Assembly (NCBI GenBank): GCA_029817715.1 | Contig: JARUPY010000090.1 | Coordinates: forward strand, 1,550,001 to 1,614,000 | Origin: Melastoma dodecandrum | Lineage: Eukaryota; Streptophyta; Magnoliopsida; Myrtales; Melastomataceae | Length of the DNA stretch: 64,000 bases | Direction of reading: 5' to 3' | Shown here: positions 26,246-33,373 of the stretch, one piece after another | Layout: every line of letters starts with the position of its first letter | Numbering within the stretch: the first letter of the stretch is position 1 | Notes under the pieces: model-generated | Told to the model about the DNA's origin: nothing | The model's database searches: none | The model's input: only the letters and a program-made list of their open reading frames with translations | Program-made: the position numbers and the translations under genes

Positions 26246-27402
26246 CGCCGACCTCCCGATCGAAGTTCGAGGGGCAGTTGCGGCGTGGCGGCCGGCTCGC
26301 GTTTACCCGCGTCGGCGCCGGTAACAGTGGGTGGGGATGCACGCCCTTTGCCGGTCGCGCTGAGCGCATTTGCGGCGCGCCGAACGAGGTTTTCCACCTC
26401 GCGCGCGCGTCTTCTAATGTTAGATTCTTGGTTAGACTCTAAGTTAAGGGCGCGATTTTCTGTTCTGCTGTCGTGGGTTAAGCCCGGTTTCGGTTCCCGA
26501 TAGCACGAGGGTGCGGTTCCTGATGGCACGTGCCTTGGGGTTCCCGATGGCACGACGCTATCCACAGGTTTTCCACAGGACGGCGAAGGCTCGAAAGCGA
26601 GCAGCGAGCGGCCGCCGATCTCGACTTCGAGAAACAGCCGGTAGCCGGGCAAGGGTTGACGCCGGATGATGTCGCGCAGCTCGAAGGCGAAGCGCTTGAA
26701 TGGCGACAGCGCGCCGGATTTCTGGTGCAGGTGGCGGAAGTCGAACCGCCAGCCATGGCGCTGGCGGCCACCGTGCTTGCGCACCAGGCGATAGAGCCAT
26801 CGATCGAGCCCGCCCGTGAGATCGAAATACGCCCGGTCGATGGTGAGCACGAGCGCATCGTCGAGAACGGCTTGATAAAACCAGTCCGGCAGGATCATCT
26901 CGATCCCGTCCGGGCGGCCATCCCGGTCAGTGCGCTCCTTCCACTCGTTGATCCAGGAGAAGCGGTGACGACGACCCTCGGCGGGCTGGCGGATGGTGGT
27001 GGAGACGGTGGTGGACTGCAGCCGGTCGAGCGCGGCCTTCAGCCGATGGTAGTCGCGGACGGACGTGCCGCGTCCGATGAAGGTCAGGATCTCGTAGGGC
27101 GTGGCCGCCATCAGGCGCGAGGTGCGCAGGCCCGCGTCGCGCGCCTCGACGATCTGGGAGGCCGCCCAGATCAGGACGTCGGCGTCCCAGATCGTCGCCA
27201 TTCCGTGATCGGGCACGGCCTCGACACGGATGGCGACATCGCCGGAAACGAAGTCGATCGGCGCGATCCGATGGGATTTCGAGAGAGAAAAGAACGGATA
27301 GGCCATGAGATCCTGCGCGTCTCGGGGCGCGAAGTCGCCGGGGAGCGCCCGGAACAGATCGAGCTGCCCGCGCTCGGAGAGGGACCGATGCCGCGCCGCC
27401 AT
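26242..27402 (-). CDS. Replication initiator protein A-like
   Basis: A 386-aa protein of the plasmid RepA (replication initiator protein A) family seen on these ICEs. The N-terminal half has DLMAYPFFSLSKSHRIAPID near 31-50, ATIWDADVLIWAASQI near 70, and TPYEILTFIGRGTSVRDYHR near 105-124, with winged-helix-like regions to about 270. The last 110 residues are low-complexity. It probably supports replication of the excised element together with parA. No iteron array was recognised nearby. Confidence 0.87.
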   Translation of the reverse strand: MAARHRSLSERGQLDLFRALPGDFAPRDAQDLMAYPFFSLSKSHRIAPIDFVSGDVAIRVEAVPDHGMATIWDADVLIWAASQIVEARDAGLRTSRLMAATPYEILTFIGRGTSVRDYHRLKAALDRLQSTTVSTTIRQPAEGRRHRFSWINEWKERTDRDGRPDGIEMILPDWFYQAVLDDALVLTIDRAYFDLTGGLDRWLYRLVRKHGGRQRHGWRFDFRHLHQKSGALSPFKRFAFELRDIIRRQPLPGYRLFLEVEIGGRSLLAFEPSPSCGKPVDSVVPSGTPRHVPSGTAPSCYREPKPGLTHDSRTENRALNLESNQESNIRRRAREVENLVRRAANALSATGKGRASPPTVTGADAGKREPAATPQLPLELRSGGRR

Positions 27403-27420
27403 TCGGGAATCCGGGGGCGG

Positions 27421-27702
27421 TCAGCGCGCGTATCGTCCGGCATGTGCCGGCGGCGCAGGCGTATGACGCTTGGCGGGAAGCACGAGGCCGCGCGGGTCGG
27501 ACGTCGACGTGACGGCGCCGCGCTCGGCCCAGGCTTCCAGGTCATCAACGGCGTAGACGACGCGGCCGCCGAGCTTTTTGTAGGCGGGGCCGGTGCCGTA
27601 GGTGCGGTGCTTTTCGAGCGTGCGGGCCGAAAGGCTGAGAAATTCAGCGGCTTCCTTGGTGCGTAGAAAACGCGGCGGCAGTACGGCGAGATCTGGTCGC
27701 AT
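27421..27702 (-). CDS. Excisionase-type HTH protein (RdfS/AlpA-like)
   Basis: A 93-aa MerR-like/AlpA-type small helix-turn-helix protein: FLRTKEAAEFLSLSARTLEK (12-31), then HRTYGTGPAYKKLGGRVVYA. ATG at 27702 is preceded by GGAGG. In ICEMlSymR7A the equivalent gene, rdfS, encodes the excisionase that turns the integrase toward excision and is activated by FseA. Here it lies just downstream of the fseA-like gene, on the same strand, and upstream of repA and parA. The role is inferred from family and position. Confidence 0.85.
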   Translation of the reverse strand: MRPDLAVLPPRFLRTKEAAEFLSLSARTLEKHRTYGTGPAYKKLGGRVVYAVDDLEAWAERGAVTSTSDPRGLVLPAKRHTPAPPAHAGRYAR

Positions 27703-27841
27703 GAGAGGGCCTCCGTGGGTTCGTTGGGGCCGCCGGGAAGCGGCGGGTAACGAAGGCCACGTTGGCGAAGCAGGACCGGCGAGATGCAGGGCGAATTCGG
27801 GGGGTATCAAATTCGCCCACCATGGATTGTGGGCCGATCGG

Positions 27842-28417
27842 CTAGGTCTGCCTGCGATGACGAAGCAGCGAACGATAGCCGCCCGCGATCATCGCGCGGG
27901 CGTCACGCAGCAACGATTTGATGGCGTGGCGCGCGGAGGATGCCTGCCAGTCATCGCGATCGAGAGGGCCGAGCCGAAATATGACCTGCGCGATCTCTTG
28001 CTGGGTCGTGCCCGCGCGGTAGCCATCGAAGGCTTGCAGCATCCTTCGCAATCGTGCCCGCTGCTGGAGGGTCAGGCGTGTGTCCGGTGGAATGGCGCGG
28101 CGATGGAGGGCGGCGAGCAGGCGGCCGATGGATTCAATCTGGTCGAACCCATCAAGACCGAGGGACACAAATGCGCCGAGAGGCTTGTCCGGCGACGTGT
28201 TGTTGGCATGAACGAGCTGGACATGCTGGCCGTTGCCGAGGTCGTAGAGCAGGTTGGTCTCGCCGTCAGCGGTAACGGTAATGGCTGCGTCGATCGTCGG
28301 CTGTTGTTCAGTGCTTGCGGAAAGGACATCGGGCGGCTCGCCAAGAGCGATGGCGCTTGTATCCTCGCGGGGGAGCCAGAACACCGGCGCTTCGGGCGGG
28401 GCCTGCAGTGGGTCCAC
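27842..28417 (-). CDS. DUF2285 ORF: C-terminal part of FseA-like excision activator
   Basis: A frame of 191 codons that begins at GTG 28417 only because the frame switch occurs there. The C-terminal region is DUF2285 (TLQQRARLRRMLQAFDGYRA, then QEIAQVIFRLGPLDRDDWQA and ARHAIKSLLRDARAMIAGGY). No ribosome site precedes 28417. In ICEMlSymR7A the matching gene msi171 is translated only as a fusion with msi172 by +1 frameshifting. The fused protein FseA activates the excisionase gene. The geometry is the same here, so this is best read as the second half of one protein of about 257 residues. Confidence 0.88.
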   Translation of the reverse strand: MDPLQAPPEAPVFWLPREDTSAIALGEPPDVLSASTEQQPTIDAAITVTADGETNLLYDLGNGQHVQLVHANNTSPDKPLGAFVSLGLDGFDQIESIGRLLAALHRRAIPPDTRLTLQQRARLRRMLQAFDGYRAGTTQQEIAQVIFRLGPLDRDDWQASSARHAIKSLLRDARAMIAGGYRSLLRHRRQT

Positions 28418-28616
28418 CGGGAAATCGCAACCCCCAACGCTGCCGGATCTTGTCGGTCAGCGGACGTGGATCGACCTTGTGATCGTTCAATGCCTGGAAA
28501 TCCCTGTCGTAGGATTCGTTGCGGCGGAGCCATTCCCACGCGAGGTCGGATGCGGTTATGTCATCGACATGATCGTAGCCTTTGGGCGAACGCCAGCCCG
28601 ATGCATCTGGTGTCAT
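28308..28616 (-). CDS. DUF6499 ORF: N-terminal part of FseA-like excision activator
   Basis: A 102-codon frame with ATG at 28616 after a GGGAGG ribosome site. Residues 10-65 match DUF6499: SPKGYDHVDDI, SDLAWEWLRRNESYDRDFQA and IRQRWGLRFP. After the phenylalanine codon at 28424-28422 the zero-frame tail (GGPTAGPARSAG) looks non-conserved. A +1 slip there joins the DUF2285 frame. It corresponds to msi172 of ICEMlSymR7A, whose fusion to msi171 makes FseA. The zero-frame product alone is probably inactive. Confidence 0.88.
   Translation of the reverse strand: MTPDASGWRSPKGYDHVDDITASDLAWEWLRRNESYDRDFQALNDHKVDPRPLTDKIRQRWGLRFPGGPTAGPARSAGVLAPPRGYKRHRSWRAARCPFRKH
28418..28430 (-). promoter_or_regulatory. 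Programmed +1 frameshift site (UUU-C)
   Basis: On the minus strand the zero frame reads TTG CGA TTT CCC GGT. Slippage of tRNA-Phe from UUU (28424-28422) to UUC (28423-28421) makes the next codons CCG GTG GAC, which is the DUF2285 frame. This is the same slip, UUU to UUC, shown for FseA of ICEMlSymR7A. The zero-frame ORF ends about 35 codons later. Confidence 0.85.
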
Positions 28617-28729
28617 CGCGATCCTCCCGTAGTCCTTTGAACTTGTGGGAGAGTCAGGATTCCCGGCCGGGTTGTTCTACGGAAGTCAGGCAGACGGCAA
28701 AGGGCGATGCCGAAGCGGCATCGCGGTGA

Positions 28730-28996
28730 TCACTGCGCCGAGCGGACCAGTTCGCGATAGCCGCGTTCGGTCATCCAGCGGGCACGTTCTAGATGTGAGT
28801 CGTGGATTTGGCGACAGCGCTGAGGTTCGCGGGCTGGGTCGAGACCGAAGAGGATCTCGACGGCCTCCCGCCAGTCGGCGCCATCGCGCGCCGAGTCGAG
28901 CAGGCGCAGATAGAGAGCCATATGCTCGCGATCGTAGGTCGTGAGCGTTTGGCTGATCGGTGGCGCGTCCAGAAACGGCGGCATCGTTTGTCCCAT
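28730..28996 (-). CDS. QseM-like DUF2285 antiactivator
   Basis: An 88-aa protein that is almost entirely a DUF2285 domain: YDREHMALYLRLLDSARDGA (21-40), WREAVEILFGLDPAREPQRC and HLERARWMTERGYRELV. In ICEMlSymR7A the small DUF2285 protein QseM binds and inhibits both TraR and FseA. Here the gene sits between an XRE regulator and the fseA-like gene, as expected. No traR or traI is seen in this window, so its TraR arm cannot be judged. A second in-frame ATG lies at codon 5. Confidence 0.82.
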   Translation of the reverse strand: MGQTMPPFLDAPPISQTLTTYDREHMALYLRLLDSARDGADWREAVEILFGLDPAREPQRCRQIHDSHLERARWMTERGYRELVRSAQ

Positions 28997-29000
28997 GGAA

Positions 29001-29031
29001 CGACTATATTCGCGTGGAAAGCATTCGTTAA
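29001..29031 (-). promoter_or_regulatory. Promoter of the QseM-like gene, probably leaderless
   Basis: On the minus strand TTAACG (29026-29031) and TATAGT (29003-29008) are 17 bases apart. The ATG at 28996 lies only six bases after the -10, so transcription should begin at or next to the start codon. No Shine-Dalgarno sequence is possible in such a message. CGACTATATTCG (29001-29012), related to the operator upstream of the XRE gene, overlaps the -10. Confidence 0.7.
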
Positions 29032-29097
29032 CACATGCCCCTGGTTATCTTGTGACAAAGGGCGGCGGACGATGCCCGCGACGTGACAGGAGGGTCG

Positions 29098-29352
29098 CTA
29101 CCGCTTTGCTGGTCGATCATCCCGCTCATGGAGCAACAGCACCCCTTCACCCTTGTCGGTGGAGAGCAAGACGATGCCGGCTGCCTCGAATGCCCTGCGA
29201 ACCTGATCGCGCGTCGTCTCATACACCTCCAATCCATTCTCGGATTCGAGGCGCTTGAGCGCGGTCAGCGATACCTGGGCCTTGTCAGCGAGCGTCTCCT
29301 GCGTCCAACCCAGCAACGCGCGTGCGGCCCGCGATTGTCGGGCGGTGATCAT
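29098..29352 (-). CDS. XRE-family HTH regulator (QseC-like position)
   Basis: An 84-aa DNA-binding protein with an XRE/Cro helix-turn-helix at 4-55: RQSRAARALLGWTQETLADK, then QVSLTALKRLESENG and VRRAFEAAGIVLLS. It is transcribed toward the QseM-like gene. In ICEMlSymR7A a small XRE protein, QseC, controls qseM and its own gene through shared operators. The palindrome CGACTATAATAGTCG upstream of this gene and its near-half copy in front of the QseM-like gene fit that scheme. Equivalence to QseC is inference. Confidence 0.8.
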   Translation of the reverse strand: MITARQSRAARALLGWTQETLADKAQVSLTALKRLESENGLEVYETTRDQVRRAFEAAGIVLLSTDKGEGVLLLHERDDRPAKR

Positions 29353-29410
29353 GCATGATCACCTCCCACCGACGCGAACGCACTTGCCAGAACTACGACT
29401 ATAATAGTCG
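29346..29410 (-). promoter_or_regulatory. Operator region of the XRE regulator
   Basis: CGACTATAATAGTCG at 29396-29410 is a perfect palindrome covering possible -10 hexamers (TATTAT, TATAGT) for the minus strand. A second perfect palindrome, TGATCATGCATGATCA (29346-29361), overlaps the start codon and lies next to the GGGAGG ribosome site. The first is shared in part with the promoter of the QseM-like gene. Confidence 0.65.
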
Positions 29411-29516
29411 CCCTTGGCGCCTGCTGCGAGGAAAATCGATGCTGAGTGGCGTTTCGCACCGCGCCTCAGGGGCGACTGATTCGGTGCCCGCCGGCGCGCC
29501 GCCAGCGACGCGGGAA

Positions 29517-29545
29517 GGCCCCGCCCGGTTCGACCGGGCGGGGCC
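29517..29545 (-). terminator. Strong hairpin after the second DUF736 gene
   Basis: GGCCCCGCCCGGT and its complement form a perfect 13-base stem around a TCG loop, just after the DUF736 stop on the minus strand. A U-rich tail is absent, so it may act as an RNA 3' end stabiliser or a rho-linked terminator. Confidence 0.65.
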
Positions 29546-29557
29546 TTGGCCAGGGGA

Positions 29558-29887
29558 TTACTCCCCGCTGCGGCGGCCGTTGGGGCGAGACCAAATCAGG
29601 CTGTAGCCGTCGCCCTCTTCGTCGTCGAAGAGGTTGGCGAAGATCGGGGCGGTGAAGCTCGGATCGTCGAGCTTGAGGCCCAGATAGTCGCGGCCCTCGT
29701 TGGAGCGCTTGGACCAGGCGGCGCCGATTTCCACCCGACCGACATAGACGCGGTGGCTGGGGCTGTTGTCGCCGGTGCGGTTGGATTCGGGGACGATCCG
29801 GACGTTCTTAGCCTGGACCGAGAGGGTGACGATTTCGCCGGTGAACTCGTTCGTGGCGGTCTTCTTGAAGGTGCCGATGGTGGCCAT
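29558..29887 (-). CDS. DUF736 protein (second copy)
   Basis: A 109-aa DUF736 protein: [20 protein letters not shown] at the start, then [20 protein letters not shown] and [20 protein letters not shown]. It is closer to the common DUF736 form than the copy at 23879-24226. ATG at 29887 is preceded by AAGGAG. Abundant DUF736 proteins occur near the origin end of many alphaproteobacterial conjugative elements; the role is unknown. Confidence 0.92.
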   Translation of the reverse strand: MATIGTFKKTATNEFTGEIVTLSVQAKNVRIVPESNRTGDNSPSHRVYVGRVEIGAAWSKRSNEGRDYLGLKLDDPSFTAPIFANLFDDEEGDGYSLIWSRPNGRRSGE

Positions 29888-30484
29888 GGTCGATCTCCTT
29901 GATCTCTGTTTCGAGCCCGCACCATTGCGGCCTCGATGGCGATCGACAGGCCGGAGGCGATCGACGACGCACCCCTTCGGGCCGAAGCGCAGCGGAGGAC
30001 GGCGGCGGGCGGCTTTCTTGTCTCGCGAGGAATGGCGGCGCAGCCGGCAGGGGAAGAAAGTTTTGACGCCGCTGTTGCGCCATAGGCGATCGAGGCTTCA
30101 GCCGTCCTTCGGCCAGATCAGCCCATTGAAGAGGCCGTTTTGGAACGGTCTACCTGACAGAGATGCATCAACGGAGAACCAGGCGACACCGTCATAACCG
30201 CCAAGACCCGGCAACGACGTCGACGACGGCGATCTTTCCTTCGTGCAGGCCCCATGAAAGTCCGAACGCTGTTGCCGACTACATTGCTCAAAGACACGGA
30301 TGGCGACGCCCTGATGTTGGCCGAGTTTCGTGCGCCGCCTGACTTCACAGCCTTCTCCAACGCGGTTGCGCGTGTCCGGCTCCACTGCTGGTCAGTGTCA
30401 TCAAGGCGTTTGCCGACACCCACGATGATGGGGAATCGCAAGGTCACAATCACCTCGCGGTCTGGCCTGGCCGCGTCGTGAGGT
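29888..30484. other. Intergenic region without a confident gene
   Basis: Several overlapping frames of 75-139 codons occur on both strands (for example 30118-30534 minus, 30098-30385 minus and 30254-30481 plus). None has recognisable domains or a convincing ribosome site. The minus-strand frames could be remains of a decayed gene: one ends in a plausible GYDGVAWFSVDASLSGR stretch. The 5' part next to DUF736 is probably that gene's leader. Confidence 0.4.
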
Positions 30485-30925
30485 TCAACCCCGTGCCAGG
30501 CCCTGTCCGGTCGAACCGGGCGTGGCCATTGCAACCATCCGCATCAGGGCGGTGACACCGACCGCGATGGCCCCAACAACGGAAAAGATGAGCTGCCAGC
30601 CTTCCGACGGCATGGTGTGTTTCACGATGCCGTGGGTGGCGTGATAGCCCGCGAGCGCCGCCGGCGCGACGAACGCGAGCGCGATGGCGATACGTGCCCA
30701 GAGCGGCCGCACGAAGACAAGCAGAAGTTGGCCGATGCCGAAGGTTAGCCCGGCAGCAAGTGCGCCGACGATAATCGCGCCGAGCCAGCCGGCGCCAGTG
30801 TCATAGGCCCACATTCCGGCGGTCACGCCCGCGAAGAATGGCAAGGCGAATACGGCGAGCGTGAACAGCAGCCAGCAGAAGAAGCCGATGGCTGCAATGG
30901 AGAGAAGGATGCCGATAAAGATCAT
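30485..30925 (-). CDS. Four-helix membrane protein, unknown function
   Basis: A 146-aa integral membrane protein starting MIFIGILLSIAAIGFFCWLL (ATG at 30925, GGAGA nearby). About four hydrophobic segments are visible: 2-20, 22-48, 56-85 and 86-140 with breaks. There are no metal or catalytic motifs. It belongs to the conserved hypothetical set between DUF736 and DUF2493 on this type of ICE. Function not known. Confidence 0.75.
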   Translation of the reverse strand: MIFIGILLSIAAIGFFCWLLFTLAVFALPFFAGVTAGMWAYDTGAGWLGAIIVGALAAGLTFGIGQLLLVFVRPLWARIAIALAFVAPAALAGYHATHGIVKHTMPSEGWQLIFSVVGAIAVGVTALMRMVAMATPGSTGQGLARG

Positions 30926-31067
30926 GGTGGTGTCTCCGTAAGCAATGCTCGAACGGTTGCGCCTTCCACCACCACCACGGCGCGGTCCCGAGTATAGCAA
31001 AAGATGATCGCTGGCGGGAGCGGAAACCGGCAAGGTTTCCGCTGCGGCAGTGGCGATCTTCGCCCCG

Positions 31068-31235
31068 TCATGGGGCGAAAGGATCGATTTCGTGGACGAT
31101 TTGCGAGTCGTCGCCGTCGAATTCGGTGGCGGGGGTGACTGAGAGGGTGCCGTCGCCAGCGCGGAATATGACGATGGCGACCATCAGGCTGGTGGCGAGG
31201 CTGAAGGCGAAAGCGTGTGCGTCGGGGAAGGACAT
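31068..31235 (-). CDS. Small conserved ICE protein (55 aa)
   Basis: ATG at 31235 follows CAGGAG. The protein begins MSFPDAHAFAFSLATSLMVA and has one hydrophobic stretch to about residue 27, then an acidic tail (EFDGDDSQIVHEIDPFAP). It may be a single-pass membrane protein. No family recognised. Confidence 0.6.
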   Translation of the reverse strand: MSFPDAHAFAFSLATSLMVAIVIFRAGDGTLSVTPATEFDGDDSQIVHEIDPFAP

Positions 31236-31454
31236 CGATCCGGCTCCTGTTTCGAGCGGAGGACCATCCCCCGCTGACAGGCGCCCGATGTGTCCGGCCG
31301 AGGGCCGCAATCACCGCGAAGGCGAAGACAGAGCGGCGGCACGCATGGCGTAAGCCGATCCCTTGCGGGTTGATGGCGTCAGGCCCGCGGACGGACCAAG
31401 GATCAGCGACATGAAGCGGGGGTGGTACTCGGCCTATGAGCCGAATGAGTTCCG

Positions 31455-32015
31455 TTAACCGGGAGACCCATGGCTTAGCCTCGGCGGCGCGTTCGCGATG
31501 AAGTCTCGGTAGGCGTAGTTGATGAGGTCGCGTACCAGCTCAAGGAGCCCCCCCACCGGCAGTCCGTCGAAGGGATCGCCGTGCGCCATGGAATTGCGGC
31601 GTTGGCTCAAGCTCGGCTTCGCCTGGCCCGTCACGAACCCGATCGCTGTTCCGCCGGTGCGAAGGATCATCGGGATGTTGCCATCGGTCAGCCCGTCGAC
31701 ATCCGCCATGTGATTGAGGAGCGTCGCAAAGGATCGCTTCTTCTTCGGGATCTGGTCGCCGTATCGATCCATCAGCGTCAGTTCGAGGGCGATCAGTGCG
31801 GCAAGCTCGCCCGCCTTCAGCACGTCGAGATCGATCCAGCCCATCAGATAGAGGGTCTGCGCCCGCGCGAATTTTGCCCGAACGATGTCGGGCACGCGGT
31901 CATCGATGCCCAGGTTGACGATGAAACTCCGCCAGGCTTCAGGGTCGTCAAATTGCAGGAACCCTCCCGGCAAACCGGGTGATGGCCAAGGGATAACGAG
32001 CGGTGTGGCGCGCAA
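31455..32015 (-). CDS. Unrecognised protein with HEPN-like RxxxxH motif
   Basis: A 186-aa, largely helical protein. Near the C-terminus it has RRNSMAHGDPFDG, in which Arg-Asn-Ser-Met-Ala-His fits the Rx4-6H motif of HEPN nucleases. It is preceded by a long helical region (LYLMGWIDLDVLKAGELAAL, then LTLMDRYGDQIPKKKRSFAT). HEPN proteins are common in toxin and defence systems, and many non-toxic homologs exist. No antitoxin-like partner is adjacent. The HEPN call rests on the motif and helical layout only. Confidence 0.5.
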   Translation of the reverse strand: MRATPLVIPWPSPGLPGGFLQFDDPEAWRSFIVNLGIDDRVPDIVRAKFARAQTLYLMGWIDLDVLKAGELAALIALELTLMDRYGDQIPKKKRSFATLLNHMADVDGLTDGNIPMILRTGGTAIGFVTGQAKPSLSQRRNSMAHGDPFDGLPVGGLLELVRDLINYAYRDFIANAPPRLSHGSPG

Positions 32016-32137
32016 TGGAAGATCGATGTCGAGATTCAGAAATGCCTCCGATCTGAATGTGCCTATCCTGTCGATGTTGGTATTCGTCGGGGCGAGAATA
32101 CCCGCATCGTGCCATTCTTGCGATGGTGCGGCGGCGC

Positions 32138-33061
32138 TTACGCGCCGCCGAACTTCCAGACCGGGATGCCGAGCTTCTTGGCCTTGTCGGCGAGGTTGTC
32201 CTGGATGCCCGTGCCGGGGAAGTGCATCACGCCCTTCGGCACGATGTCGAGCATCTCGTCGTTGCGTTTGAAGGGCGCTGCCCGGCCATGTTTGGTCCAG
32301 TCGGGTGCGAAGCCGACCTGCGGGACGTTGCGGTTCTTCGCCCAGAGCGAGGCGATCTTTTCGGCGCCCTTCGGCGATTTGCCGTGAACCAGCACCATGT
32401 CCGAGTGCTTCTCATGCACCTGGTCGAGCTTGTCCCAGATCAGGCGGTGATCGTTGAAGTCGAGGCCGCCGGTGACGGCGATCTTCGGACCGGGAGGGAG
32501 AAGGACTTCCTGCTCGGCGCGTTTCTTGGCCATGAGGAAGTCGCGGCTGTCGATCATGGCCGAGGTCAGGTTGCGATGGTTGACCTTGGAGCCGGTGCGC
32601 GGTTTCCAGGTCGATCCGGTTTGCCGTTCGAAGTGATCGGCGGCCTGGTCGCGCATCAGCTCGAAGGCGTTCTGCCGTTCAATGAGCGTCTTGCCCTCGG
32701 CGATCTGGCGCTCGAGTTCGACCGACTTCACCTCGCTGCCGTCCTGTTGCCGCTGCGAGCGCTTCTGCGCCTGCTCGTTGTCGTCGAGTTCGCGCTCGAT
32801 CCTGTCCGTGGCGCGGTGGAAGAGGTTGACGGTCGACCAGAGGAGATCGTCGAGGTCGGGTTCGAGGCGCGTGTCCTCCAGGGTCGAGATCAGGGCGTCG
32901 AAGATGTCGGCGATCGCGCCGGTGACCAGATTGCCGTCTGGCAGGAGACGCTGGTCGGGCTCGTCGGCGAAGGGGCGGTAGCCGTAGAGCTGGAGTTCGG
33001 AGAGGACGTGATCGGTAGGGGACGATTCGTGGTGGGGTTCGTAGTCGTCGTGCTCGGTCAT
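32138..33061 (-). CDS. DUF2493 (SLOG/YpsA-like) domain protein
   Basis: A 307-aa protein. The C-terminal third is a Rossmann-like DUF2493 domain: KIAVTGGLDFNDHRLIWDKL near 196-215, MVLVHGKSPKGAEKIASLWA near 224, and VMHFPGTGIQDNLADKAKKL near 280. SLOG-family domains bind nucleotides or nucleotide derivatives. The N-terminal part is helical and ICE-specific. It is commonly encoded near DUF7146/Toprim genes on Trb-type ICEs. Exact role unknown. Confidence 0.88.
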   Translation of the reverse strand: MTEHDDYEPHHESSPTDHVLSELQLYGYRPFADEPDQRLLPDGNLVTGAIADIFDALISTLEDTRLEPDLDDLLWSTVNLFHRATDRIERELDDNEQAQKRSQRQQDGSEVKSVELERQIAEGKTLIERQNAFELMRDQAADHFERQTGSTWKPRTGSKVNHRNLTSAMIDSRDFLMAKKRAEQEVLLPPGPKIAVTGGLDFNDHRLIWDKLDQVHEKHSDMVLVHGKSPKGAEKIASLWAKNRNVPQVGFAPDWTKHGRAAPFKRNDEMLDIVPKGVMHFPGTGIQDNLADKAKKLGIPVWKFGGA

Positions 33062-33179
33062 GGAATGCTCCTTTGGCTAGACCGCGACCGTCGCGGCCTT
33101 TATGGCGACGGAGCCCACGGGCGGACCGGACCTGCACCCGGCGCGCGCGCCGGGCCGGAGCAACGCGGAAGATGCCGGA

Positions 33180-33241
33180 GGCCGGCTATTTTGCTTCGCG
33201 ATGGAAAGGCGGCCTCGGCCGCCGCCGGAAAATAGTCGGCC
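33180..33241 (-). other. Large inverted repeat in the leader of the DUF2493 gene
   Basis: GGCCGGCTATTTTGC (33180-33194) faces GGAAAATAGTCGGCC (33227-33241), pairing with two mismatches. Inside it lies GGCGGCC-TC-GGCCGCC. The structure is in the 312-base gap between the Toprim and DUF2493 genes, in the 5' leader of the latter. It could be an attenuator, a processing site or a DNA operator. The rest of the gap shows no gene. Confidence 0.5.
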
Positions 33242-33373
33242 GCAGGCATTGTCTGTCCGAACCGCATGTGGGCCGATCGCCCTCTCGAAGGCCGAGGCGC
33301 GGTCCTCTCCAAAGGATCGGGCATCCATGTGAGCATGATGGCGGCCGCGCGCCGCCGCCGTTCGGCCCCCGAA

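Noticed and set aside
27842..28616. Treating the DUF6499/DUF2285 split as a plain pseudogene or sequencing error
   Set aside because: The join has the exact UUU-C context of the described FseA recoding site, and both halves keep coding constraint.
29888..30484. Frames at 30098-30385, 30118-30534 (minus) and 30254-30481 (plus) as genes
   Set aside because: They overlap each other, lack ribosome sites and show no recognisable domain. They are kept only as a possible gene remnant.
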